Below, in pieces: positions 6,050 through 13,294 of a stretch of 23,625 nucleotides of DNA. The position numbers and the translations under genes are program-made. A model generated the notes under the pieces. It was given only the letters and a program-made list of their open reading frames with translations, did not search any database and was not told the origin of the DNA. The stretch covers positions 1-23,625 of the forward strand of contig JADLBI010000301.1 of assembly GCA_020847775.1 (NCBI GenBank), written 5' to 3'. Position 1 is the stretch's first letter; each line of letters begins with the position of its first letter. The DNA is from Opitutaceae bacterium (lineage in GTDB: Bacteria; Verrucomicrobiota; Verrucomicrobiia; Opitutales; Opitutaceae).

Positions 6050-8753
6050 CCAATGGTGTTTGCGGTTGGCGGTGTTATTGGGTTTCTGGTGCGCCCCATT
6101 CGCGACAGCGTATGACGTCGATACGGACAGCAGCGGCATCTATGTGGTCGTTTGGAAGCCGGGCGATATTCCGATGCGGCTCCAACTACCCGCGCCGCCC
6201 GGCGTGCTGATTGACGGCAGCACCAGCTACAGCACCCCCGTGCTCAACGCCATGCAGCAGTGGAATTTGCAGATCGGCACCGTGCGGCTGGTGGGGCAGG
6301 TGTCCGCGGGCACGGCTTATGCGGCGGGCAACCGCATCAATGAGATCGTCATGGACGCCAAGGCCGACGGCGAGGACTTCAGCGACAACACTCTCGCCAT
6401 CACGCTGACCTACCGCAATGGCAACACGCGCACCGAGGCCGACATCGTATTCAACACCAAATACACGTGGGACTCCTACCGCGGCGCTCAGCGCAATTCG
6501 GAGGATATCCAGCGCGTGGCTTTGCACGAGCTCGGTCATGTGCTTAGCATGGAGCACCCCGACAAGGCCGACCCCAAGCAATCGGTGGCGGCCATCATGA
6601 ACAGCCGGATCAGCAATCAGGACACGCTGACCAACGACGATATTAGCGGCGCGCGCTGGCTTTACGGCGCGCCCGGCGCGGTGCCACTCAACGACAATTT
6701 TGCCAACGCCACCGTGATCGCGTCCAACACTGGCATGTCGGGCTTCACTGGTGCGACGATTGGCGGCTCCGCGCAGGCGGGCGAGCCGGATCACGACACG
6801 GAGAAACCTTCGCATTCCATCTGGTGGCGCTGGACCTCTCCGGGCGATGTCACGGTTACGCTCGATACATTGGGTAGCAATTTCGACACTGTGCTTGGAG
6901 TTTACACGGGCTCGGCGGTAAACGCGCTGACCAAGGTGGCGTCGAATGATGACAAGGAGAGCGGCGTAATCCGCACCAGCACACTGTCATTCAATGCCAC
7001 GACGGGGACGACTTATTATTTCGCGGTGGATGGCTGGGACGGTAGCTACGGGCAAGTGGCGTTGGCGATGGCTCTGGCGACCGCGCCCCCTGGGGCCGCG
7101 CCCGTCATCACCACCCAGCCGGCGAGTCAGTTGGCGGCGGTTGGCGGGGCGGTGACATTTTCCGTGGCGGCAAACAACAGCCCGACCGCCTATCAATGGC
7201 GGTTCAACGGGGTGGTGATCGCGAACGCGACCACGTCCGCCTACTCGATCAATTCGGTCACGGTGGCGAATGCAGGCGACTACGCGGTGACGGTAACCAA
7301 TGCCGCGGGCTCGGTGGCGAGCCACGCCGCCACGCTGACGGTTTACACTCCGGCGGTGTCGACCCAGGTGGTGACTAGCGGTCACGATGTGTCGCTCGCC
7401 GCGCCAGCGCAGACCGGCGCGTATCAATGGCAGGTGGCCGCCACCAACAGCTCCACCTGGACCGATCTCGCCAACAATTCGACTTACGGCGGCGTCACCT
7501 CCCAGACGCTCACGATCACCTCGGCCGGGACCGGATTGAACGACAATCGCTACCGTTATGTCGTTACCAGCGCGGGCGGCACGAGCACCGGCGCGGCGAT
7601 CGCCCTGACGGTGGGGGCTGCGGTCATCCCGCATCCGGTGGCGCTCGTCGCGGATGGCGTGGGTGGACTGTTTGTGACGGACAGCTCGACTCATGTCGTG
7701 CAGCAGGTGGACGCCAATCTAGCCGTCACCGTGTTGGCGGGCAGTTCCGGCATCGCGGGCCATGTGGACGGTCGCGGCACCATCGCGCGGTTTAACCAGC
7801 CGGTGGGGTTGATGCTTTATCAGAACGCGCTATTGGTGGCCGACAGCGCCAACGCCGTCATCCGCCAAGTCACGCTCGCGGGCGACGTCACTGATTTTTC
7901 CGGGGCCGCGATGACGACGGGACAAGCGGATGGCGCCGCAACGGCGGCGCGGTATCGCCTGCCGCTGGGCCTCGGCGCGGGGCCCGGCGGCGTGCCCTCG
8001 CTCACCGATGCGCTGAACCACGTGGTGCGGCGGCTCGCGACTGATGGCGCGGTGACGACCGATGCGGGTGCGGGTGGCCAGCCGGGCTACGCCGATGGCA
8101 CGGGCTCGGCCGCGCGGTTTAATTACCCCGTCGGCATCGCGGCGGACAGCGCGGGGACGCGATACGTGAGCGACATGAACAACAACGTGATTCGCAAGGT
8201 GCGGCCCGATGGCGCGGTCTCCACGCTGGCGGGCACGCCGATGGTGAGCGGCTGGGAGGACGGCCCGGGCGTGAGCTCGTTGTTCAACCAGCCGCGCGGC
8301 CTCGCGGTGGATGCGGCGGGCAATGTTTACGTGGCCGACACGGGCAACTCCGCCATCCGAAAAATCACGCCAGACGGGCAGGTCAGCACACTGGCGGGGC
8401 TGCCCACGGTCGGCGGTTTGAAGGACGGGCAAGGCACGGACGCGTGGTTCAACCAGCCGCAAGGCCTCGCGATTGACGCGCAAGGCAATCTCTACGTGGC
8501 CGACACGGGCAACGCCGCGATCCGCAAGGTCACGCCCGCGGGCGTGGTGACGACGCTGGCGTTGACGGTTGGTGCCAGTTCGGGTGGCACGGGCGGTGGC
8601 GGTTCCTCAGGGGGCGGCACCACCACGCCGCCGACGACAGGCGGATCGTCCGGAGGTGGCGGCGGAGGAGGTGGTGGCGCGCCGAGCCTATGGTTCCTCT
8701 TTGCGCTGGCCGGTGGCGCGGTGTCGCGCTGGTGGCAACGGCTACGCGCATGA
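6036..8753 (+). CDS. secreted matrixin-type metalloprotease with NHL repeats and GlyGly-CTERM tail
   Basis: A 905-aa exported protein. A signal peptide (~1-25) precedes a metzincin/matrixin domain (~26-212). Its zinc motif is H164-E165-L-G-H168-V-L-S-M-E-H174 and its Met-turn is at M188 (AAIMNS). A PPC-like beta-sandwich (~218-347, 'NDNFANATVI...FDTVLGVYTG...YYFAVDG') and two Ig-like domains (~356-436 and ~438-526, 'AYQWRFNG...NAGDYAVTVTNAAG') follow. Next come about six NHL-like propeller repeats (~532-842, e.g. 'FNQPRGLAVDAAGNVYVAD', ~55-aa period). The end is a Gly/Ser/Thr-rich linker with a nine-Gly run (873-881), a hydrophobic segment (LWFLFALAGGAV, 885-896) and a basic tail (SRWWQRLRA). 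This tripartite end is a GlyGly-CTERM sorting signal. The stop overlaps the rhombosortase start by 4 bp. It probably degrades or binds extracellular protein after processing; the substrate is unknown. Confidence 0.93.
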   Translation: MRTIDQWCLRLAVLLGFWCAPFATAYDVDTDSSGIYVVVWKPGDIPMRLQLPAPPGVLIDGSTSYSTPVLNAMQQWNLQIGTVRLVGQVSAGTAYAAGNRINEIVMDAKADGEDFSDNTLAITLTYRNGNTRTEADIVFNTKYTWDSYRGAQRNSEDIQRVALHELGHVLSMEHPDKADPKQSVAAIMNSRISNQDTLTNDDISGARWLYGAPGAVPLNDNFANATVIASNTGMSGFTGATIGGSAQAGEPDHDTEKPSHSIWWRWTSPGDVTVTLDTLGSNFDTVLGVYTGSAVNALTKVASNDDKESGVIRTSTLSFNATTGTTYYFAVDGWDGSYGQVALAMALATAPPGAAPVITTQPASQLAAVGGAVTFSVAANNSPTAYQWRFNGVVIANATTSAYSINSVTVANAGDYAVTVTNAAGSVASHAATLTVYTPAVSTQVVTSGHDVSLAAPAQTGAYQWQVAATNSSTWTDLANNSTYGGVTSQTLTITSAGTGLNDNRYRYVVTSAGGTSTGAAIALTVGAAVIPHPVALVADGVGGLFVTDSSTHVVQQVDANLAVTVLAGSSGIAGHVDGRGTIARFNQPVGLMLYQNALLVADSANAVIRQVTLAGDVTDFSGAAMTTGQADGAATAARYRLPLGLGAGPGGVPSLTDALNHVVRRLATDGAVTTDAGAGGQPGYADGTGSAARFNYPVGIAADSAGTRYVSDMNNNVIRKVRPDGAVSTLAGTPMVSGWEDGPGVSSLFNQPRGLAVDAAGNVYVADTGNSAIRKITPDGQVSTLAGLPTVGGLKDGQGTDAWFNQPQGLAIDAQGNLYVADTGNAAIRKVTPAGVVTTLALTVGASSGGTGGGGSSGGGTTTPPTTGGSSGGGGGGGGGAPSLWFLFALAGGAVSRWWQRLRA
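8328..8513 (+). repeat. DNA-level repeat within NHL-coding region
   Basis: A 21-nt stretch at 8328-8348, coding YVADTGN, recurs exactly at 8493-8513, 165 bp (55 codons) later. The flanking sequence is very similar, so the last two NHL repeats arose by recent duplication or are kept alike by recombination. Earlier repeats in the gene are more diverged. Confidence 0.75.
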
Positions 8754-9340
8754 AGCGCTGGGCGGAATGGCGAGCGCGGTTGCCATGGGTGTTTCTCACG
8801 CTGGCCGCGCTCGCGCTCGTGGCGCAATGCATGCCGGCTTGGCGCGGGGGTTTAATCTACGACCGCGCGGCGATCGCGCGCGGCGAGTGGTGGCGGTTGT
8901 GGACGGGGCATTGGGTGCATTTCGGCTGGCCGCATTTCTTGGCGGACACGGGGTTGTTTCTCATCATGGGCTGGACGCTACGGCGCGCGCACCGGCGTTT
9001 CGCTTTGACCGCGTTGGTGGCGATGCCTTTGTTCGTGTCGTTGACGCTTTGGTTTCTTGATCCCGAGATGGAACGCTACGCGGGATTGAGCGCGCTCAAT
9101 CTCGGGCTGCTGCTGTATCTGGCGCTGCAAGGCTGGCAGCGCGATTGGCGCGACTGGTTCTGGCCGGCGGTGCTGATGATTTACGCGGGCGAGGTGGTTT
9201 TTGAAATCATGTCCGGCGGCACGGGCGGCGGCATGATCAAGTTTGACGATGCGACGGTGCGGGTGGCCACCGGCGCGCACATCGCCGCCGGGGTTTACGC
9301 GTTGGGCGGGTGGCTGCTGGAGCGGTGGCGACAGGCGTGA
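8750..9340 (+). CDS. rrtA: rhombosortase (rhomboid-family GlyGly-CTERM processing protease)
   Basis: A 196-aa polytopic membrane protein of the rhomboid superfamily, rhombosortase subgroup. 'RGEWWRLWTGHWVHFGWPHFLAD' (44-66) is the conserved N-terminal block. 'ERYAGLSALNLGLLLY' carries the nucleophile S114 in the G-x-S motif, and 'VATGAHIAAGVYALGG' carries the catalytic H177. Rhombosortases cleave the C-terminal GlyGly-CTERM anchor of exported proteins in the inner membrane before they reach the cell surface. The gene starts inside the stop codon of the matrixin gene (ATGA overlap), so the two are translationally coupled and this is very likely its dedicated processing enzyme. The start at 8750 is preferred to an upstream ATG at 8690, which would overlap the tail-coding part of the protease gene. 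Confidence 0.93.
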   Translation: MKRWAEWRARLPWVFLTLAALALVAQCMPAWRGGLIYDRAAIARGEWWRLWTGHWVHFGWPHFLADTGLFLIMGWTLRRAHRRFALTALVAMPLFVSLTLWFLDPEMERYAGLSALNLGLLLYLALQGWQRDWRDWFWPAVLMIYAGEVVFEIMSGGTGGGMIKFDDATVRVATGAHIAAGVYALGGWLLERWRQA

Positions 9341-9349
9341 GCGCGCGAC

Positions 9350-9952
9350 TTACGTGGCCGATTGCGGCATCGGCGTGTTGGCCGGCGAGCCCATGTTGTT
9401 GTTATCCTCGGCGGGATCGCGGAACCGCGGGCCCATGATGCTCCGGAACGAGGCGGTGTGTTGGTAGAGCACAGGTAGTGGGGAGCCGTTGTAGCTGGCG
9501 GGGTCGAAACGCCATTTGAGAATGGATCGGGCGACGGCCCGCGCGAAAATTTTGTCGTGGTGGCTGTAGCAGTAAAGGCTCTCCACCTTGCCCTCGGCGC
9601 TGACGTAGATCAAAAACGCGGCGTCGCTTTCCTTGTTTTGCCATTTGTGGACATCGGGCAATCTGGGCGGGGTCTCGAACTTAGGCTTGGCTGGGGTCAG
9701 TTGCGGCGGCAGCTGCATGAACTTGGTCTTTTCACCGAGTCCGCTCTTGGCTAGCGCCTCGAGCACTTGGGTCTGGTCGCCGGGCTTGAGCTGCAAAATG
9801 GTTTTGGGCCCGAGGAATTGGCCGACATATTTCGCGTCAAAAATGACGTCTTCGAGGGTGAGATGCGATTCGTCCACCGCTAAAACAGGGCGGACCAAGG
9901 CCGCCCCATTGATTAAGCACGCTAAGAGGATACCAACGCGCAGGGTTTTCAT
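9350..9952 (-). CDS. exported TonB C-terminal-domain protein
   Basis: A 200-aa protein with an N-terminal signal peptide or anchor (MKTLRVGILLACLINGAALVRPVLA). The middle is Pro-rich and short (~82-100). The region ~110-170 ('AAFLIYVSAEGKVESLYCYS', then 'FARAVARSILKWRFDPASYNGSPLPV') matches the TonB C-terminal fold, with the typical 'aL..WrF.PA..nG.pv' ending. A ~30-aa Asn/Pro-rich tail follows. The long Pro-rich periplasmic spacer of true TonB is missing, so it may not energise receptors and could instead be a periplasmic binding module. It lies 37 bp after the GxGYxYP gene and is probably its last operon member. Its stop lies 9 bp from the convergent rhombosortase stop. Confidence 0.82.
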   Translation of the reverse strand: MKTLRVGILLACLINGAALVRPVLAVDESHLTLEDVIFDAKYVGQFLGPKTILQLKPGDQTQVLEALAKSGLGEKTKFMQLPPQLTPAKPKFETPPRLPDVHKWQNKESDAAFLIYVSAEGKVESLYCYSHHDKIFARAVARSILKWRFDPASYNGSPLPVLYQHTASFRSIMGPRFRDPAEDNNNMGSPANTPMPQSAT

Positions 9953-9989
9953 GGCGTGAATCCCAAGGCCGAGGGGGCATTGGAATCAA

Positions 9990-11636
9990 TCACGGAAATA
10001 AGGACGGGTTGCGCACGACCGGATCGTCGGGCTGCTTGTAACGGGTGCGGAAGGTCGGGGCTTGGCCGGCGATGGAGAAAAACACGTCGATCGGCACGAT
10101 GGCGGTTTCCTCCTTCAGGCTGCCGAGGATGTCGGCCACGCGGTCGATGCTCTGGGACTCGCGCACGTGGATGAGCAGGTAGTAGGGCCGCTTGGGGTTG
10201 AGCCAGATGAGCTCCTCGAGATCGGCGATGATTTCCTCCTTTGGGCGGTCGGGGCTCAGGTAGTATTCGTAGGAGAGCAGGGCGCGGCCGTCGCGGTGGG
10301 CGTAGGTGCGCGCGGCGCCGTAGCCGTTGGTGAAACCGATCATGTCGGGGTAGCCCGCGAAGATGAGGTCAACGACTTCCTTGGTCAGGTCGGAGTTGCC
10401 GACGTGGCGGTTGCCCTCGGAGTAGTCCATGATGTCCATCACGCGCAGGTCGAGCGTCTGATTGTAACGGCGCACGATTTTTTGCAGCGCGGGATACTCC
10501 TTCGCGGGCACGGCCTTGGGATACATGTAGCTGGGGAAGGCGAAGGCGTTGAACTGGTCGTTCGGCGTGGCGCCTTGATAAAAATATTCGAGCACGCCGG
10601 GCGCGAAATCGAGCCAACTGGCGGTCACACCCCAGGTGTAGGGCAACTTGCCGCGGCCGGGCTTGGTCCAGGCGCCGATGCCGATGCTGTCGGTCTGCAT
10701 GAGCGCGATGTAAACCTTGGGCTCGGGCTTGGGCGGATGCGCGGGATCGACGGCGTGGTGGTTGACGAACTTGAAGCCCTGACTGAACGGAATCTGCGCG
10801 TTGAAACTGAGGTTGGGCAGGGTGTTGAGGCCCTCCATGCGCAAGCCGTAGTTTGAGGTGAGGCTGACCTGCTGACCCTCGGTGTCCTTGCCGTAGGAAT
10901 GCCAGCCCATGACGAACGCGTTGGGGTTGAGCGCGCCGTAAATCTTTTTGGTCAACGCGATTTCCTCGGTGTGGCGCGGATTGTTCGAGAGGTCGGTGCA
11001 GAACGCGCGCTGGCGCACGCCCCAATCGGCCATGCCCGGCTCAAACCGGTTACCATAATGCCCGCCGAGCCAGACGACGAGATCGTGGTTGCAACGCGCC
11101 CAGTAGCGGTCGAAGGCGATTTGATAAATTTGCGCGTCATTCATCCCGGTGAAGTCTCCGCGCAAGTCGGCCACGGGCTTGAGGCCGTGTTTTTCCGCGA
11201 GGGGGATGAGGTCCGCGGTGACGACCACGGCGTCCTCCAGCCCGGCCACGGTGAAGGCGACGATGAGCGAAGTGCGCACTTGCTGATCCCACACGACGTA
11301 GCCTTTGGCGTGCGCGCCGAGCGCGGTCAGCGCCTCGTCGGCGTTGGCGAGCGGGTGGAAAGTGATGGGGTGTTTCTTTTCGTAAAACGCGCGCACGGGC
11401 TTCGTGATTTGCCACGGCCACTTGGGGCCGAATTCGAGGGAGAGGCGCGGTTGATCGCGATTAGCGAGTCCCGGTAGACTGAGGATGAGCGCGTGTTCCT
11501 GCACATCGCCGGTGAGCGTCCAGTCATCCGACATCTGCATGACGTAGGCCTCGGCGGGGACCGGGTTGGCGCGCAGCGCAATCGCGCCGAGCAGGCTGAG
11601 TAGGAAAAACGTGGGCTGGAAAAAACGGTGTGGCAT
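9990..11636 (-). CDS. GxGYxYP-family putative glycoside hydrolase, divergent signature
   Basis: A 548-aa exported protein with a signal peptide (~1-23). An N-terminal domain (~85-165, 'AKGYVVWDQQVRTSLIVAFTVAG') fits the family's N-terminal domain. The C-terminal part carries 'ALMQTDSIGIGAWTKPGRGKLPY' and then 'TWGVTASWLDFAPGVLEYFY', followed by 'TPNDQFNAFAFPSYMYP' (357-373). This layout matches the GxGYxYP family (Pfam PF14323), a putative glycoside hydrolase group found in gut and soil Bacteroidetes and Verrucomicrobia. The eponymous G-x-G-Y-x-Y-P is here F-P-S-Y-M-Y-P, so the two Gly are replaced. The catalytic activity is unproven for the family. The gene starts 12 bp after the upstream small gene and forms an operon with both minus-strand neighbours. 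Confidence 0.84.
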   Translation of the reverse strand: MPHRFFQPTFFLLSLLGAIALRANPVPAEAYVMQMSDDWTLTGDVQEHALILSLPGLANRDQPRLSLEFGPKWPWQITKPVRAFYEKKHPITFHPLANADEALTALGAHAKGYVVWDQQVRTSLIVAFTVAGLEDAVVVTADLIPLAEKHGLKPVADLRGDFTGMNDAQIYQIAFDRYWARCNHDLVVWLGGHYGNRFEPGMADWGVRQRAFCTDLSNNPRHTEEIALTKKIYGALNPNAFVMGWHSYGKDTEGQQVSLTSNYGLRMEGLNTLPNLSFNAQIPFSQGFKFVNHHAVDPAHPPKPEPKVYIALMQTDSIGIGAWTKPGRGKLPYTWGVTASWLDFAPGVLEYFYQGATPNDQFNAFAFPSYMYPKAVPAKEYPALQKIVRRYNQTLDLRVMDIMDYSEGNRHVGNSDLTKEVVDLIFAGYPDMIGFTNGYGAARTYAHRDGRALLSYEYYLSPDRPKEEIIADLEELIWLNPKRPYYLLIHVRESQSIDRVADILGSLKEETAIVPIDVFFSIAGQAPTFRTRYKQPDDPVVRNPSLFP

Positions 11637-11648
11637 GGCGGGCGTGGG

Positions 11649-12167
11649 TCAGAGTTTGTGATAGACTTGCACGATGGGGAGCTGGCGGCTTTCGCGCACC
11701 TGCTCCTCGCGCAGGGTTTTGCCGTCGGGGTCGAGCTTCAGCGTGCGGGTGACGCCGACGGCGCGGTCGCCTTGCTGGGTTTCCAAAACCATCTTGATGC
11801 GCAGCACGAGCGTGCGGCCGTCGTCCTGCCATGCCGGCGTGACGTCGATCTGGTGGTGGTTGGCGAGCCATGCGTCGATGTGCTTGTTGTCCCACCAGCC
11901 CTCGACGGAGATGGTTTGGGCGGTCGGTTGATTATGCAGCTTGATCGTTTCGTCCACGATGCGCGGCCCGGCGCCGTAGTGCCGGACGAGCGAGAGATCG
12001 TCGGCGGTGACGGCGATGTCCATTTCGAGCGAGCTCCACGGATCGAGCGAAGTGCTGGCGGCGGGGTCGAGTTTCCAGCGGCCGTTGAAGGGGGAATCGG
12101 CCGCGGCGGTTTGGAGCAGGCACAAGCCGAGGCAGAGGCCGAAGAGAAGGCGGGGGAGGAGTTTCAT
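11649..12167 (-). CDS. small exported protein of unknown function
   Basis: A 172-aa protein. I chose the ATG at 12167 because it begins a clean signal peptide (MKLLPRLLFGLCLGLCLLQTAAA); an upstream ATG at 12200 would add 11 non-signal residues. The mature part starts 'DSPFNGRWKLDPAAST', a lipocalin-like opening ('G.Wkld...S'), and continues as alternating beta-type sequence ('MDIAVTADDLSLVRHYG', 'RTLVLRIKMVLE', 'VGVTRTLKLDPDGKTL'). A small beta-barrel or lipocalin-like fold is likely but I cannot name the family. It is the first gene of the 12167-9350 operon, 12 bp ahead of the GxGYxYP gene, and so probably works with it at the cell envelope. Confidence 0.82.
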   Translation of the reverse strand: MKLLPRLLFGLCLGLCLLQTAAADSPFNGRWKLDPAASTSLDPWSSLEMDIAVTADDLSLVRHYGAGPRIVDETIKLHNQPTAQTISVEGWWDNKHIDAWLANHHQIDVTPAWQDDGRTLVLRIKMVLETQQGDRAVGVTRTLKLDPDGKTLREEQVRESRQLPIVQVYHKL

Positions 12168-12207
12168 AGTCGGGTGAATGGGAGTGTTGGGCGCAAGCAC
12201 CCACGAA

Positions 12208-12242
12208 TCGAGCCGGAATCCCCGTGATTATTCCCGGCTCGA
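12208..12242. promoter_or_regulatory. inverted repeat in divergent promoter region
   Basis: TCGAGCCGG (12208-12216) and CCGGCTCGA (12234-12242) form a perfect 9-bp inverted repeat with a 17-nt centre. It sits between the divergent starts at 12167 (minus) and 12276 (plus). It may be a regulator site shared by both operons; no T-run supports a terminator. Confidence 0.45.
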
Positions 12243-12275
12243 CGCGGGGCGGGGAATCCGCACGGTGCATCACTC

Positions 12276-13289
12276 ATGGGCCGCCGCTGGCAAACGATGT
12301 CCGAGGAACGACTACTGGGCTTGCGGCTGTGCGATTTGGCGCTGGGCATCGAGGGCACGGTGATGGCGGAGCGCACGGTGCGGCTCGACGAGGAGCTCGC
12401 GGACAAGGGGCTGCGATTCCGCCCGCACTACTGGGTGGGGGCCGAGTGGTTCACGCCTGATGGCGTGCCGGGCATCGCGATTCCGTTTTTTCTGCTGCAT
12501 CCGCGACTGACGGAAATTGAGCGCGCGCAGATGCTCGAGGTGGAGGGTTTCGCGTTCGGCGAGTGCATGCGCATCTTGCGGCACGAGGCGGGGCACGCGA
12601 TCGACAACGCCTACCGGCTGCACCGGCGCAAGCGTTGGCGCGAGCTGTTCGGCTCGTTCACCGATCCTTATCCGGATTTCTACAAGCCGCGGCCGAACAG
12701 CCGGCGTTTCGTGCAGCATCTGCGCGGCTGGTATGCGCAGGCGCACCCGGCGGAGGATTTCGCGGAAACCTTCGCGGTGTGGCTCACGCCGGGCTATCCT
12801 TGGCGCAAACGCTACGCCGACTGGCCGGCGCTGGAAAAACTCGAATACGTGGACGAGTTGATGCGCGAGATTGCGGAGGAAGTGCCGCCGGTGCGCTCGC
12901 GGCGTTTTGTGGAGCCGGTGGGGCAACTGCGCACCACGCTGCGCGATTATTATCAGCAGAAGCACGAACTCTACGCCGTCGAGTGGCCCGCGTATTACGA
13001 CCGCGACTTGCGGCGTATTTTTCGCGGGGACTTGCCTGACAGCGCGCGGCCCTCCGCTGCGGTGTTTCTGCGCGGGCAGCGCGCGGAACTTTGCGGCACG
13101 GTGGGCGCGGCGGCGGCCGTGCCGGTTTACACGGTGGATCAATTATTGAAAAACATGATCGAGCGCTGCCGCGCGCTGGACCTGCGGCTGCGCGATTCGC
13201 CGCGCCGCTCGCGCGAGGCGATCTTGCTCATGTTGATGATGCACACCATGCATGTGGCCCACGCGGGTTATCCGCGCATCGCCGTCTGA
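12276..13289 (+). CDS. putative zinc-binding metallopeptidase (HEAGH)
   Basis: A 337-aa cytoplasmic protein of the putative zinc-binding metallo-peptidase family (PF15887-like). The zinc motif H103-E-A-G-H107 lies in 'RILRHEAGHAIDNAYRLH', and 'YAQAHPAEDFAETFAVWL' (~153-170) supplies the third ligand, probably E160 or E164. The blocks 'RFRPHYWVGAEWFTPDG', 'IAIPFFLLHPRL' and 'WPALEKLEYVDELM' are family-typical. No signal peptide is present. A second ATG at 12297 is a possible start. The stop is 5 bp before the ATP-grasp gene, so the two are almost certainly one transcript. The substrate is unknown; the pairing with a peptide-bond-forming ligase suggests it trims or recycles a peptide made by that enzyme, which is inference. 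Confidence 0.86.
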   Translation: MGRRWQTMSEERLLGLRLCDLALGIEGTVMAERTVRLDEELADKGLRFRPHYWVGAEWFTPDGVPGIAIPFFLLHPRLTEIERAQMLEVEGFAFGECMRILRHEAGHAIDNAYRLHRRKRWRELFGSFTDPYPDFYKPRPNSRRFVQHLRGWYAQAHPAEDFAETFAVWLTPGYPWRKRYADWPALEKLEYVDELMREIAEEVPPVRSRRFVEPVGQLRTTLRDYYQQKHELYAVEWPAYYDRDLRRIFRGDLPDSARPSAAVFLRGQRAELCGTVGAAAAVPVYTVDQLLKNMIERCRALDLRLRDSPRRSREAILLMLMMHTMHVAHAGYPRIAV

Positions 13290-13294
13290 ACCGC

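Noticed and set aside
7830..8483. A 217-codon minus-strand frame over the NHL repeats
   Set aside because: It is an Arg/Ala-rich antisense shadow of the protease gene, with periodicity only because the sense strand repeats.
8655..8681. Low-complexity GGT/GGC tract as a possible G-quadruplex or regulatory element
   Set aside because: It encodes the Gly run of the GlyGly-CTERM linker, which explains it.
10062..10856. A 264-codon plus-strand frame over the GxGYxYP gene
   Set aside because: The minus strand encodes the conserved protein with signal peptide; the antisense sequence is Val/Gly/Asp-rich shadow without motifs.
12987..13003. Another CGTATTACG core
   Set aside because: It lies in coding sequence (Ala-Tyr-Tyr-Asp) and has no palindromic arms, so it is taken as chance.
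13091..13294. Longer N terminus for the ATP-grasp ligase
   Set aside because: The extension lies inside the peptidase gene in another frame and is Arg/Gly-rich; the ATG at 13295 fits the family's N terminus.
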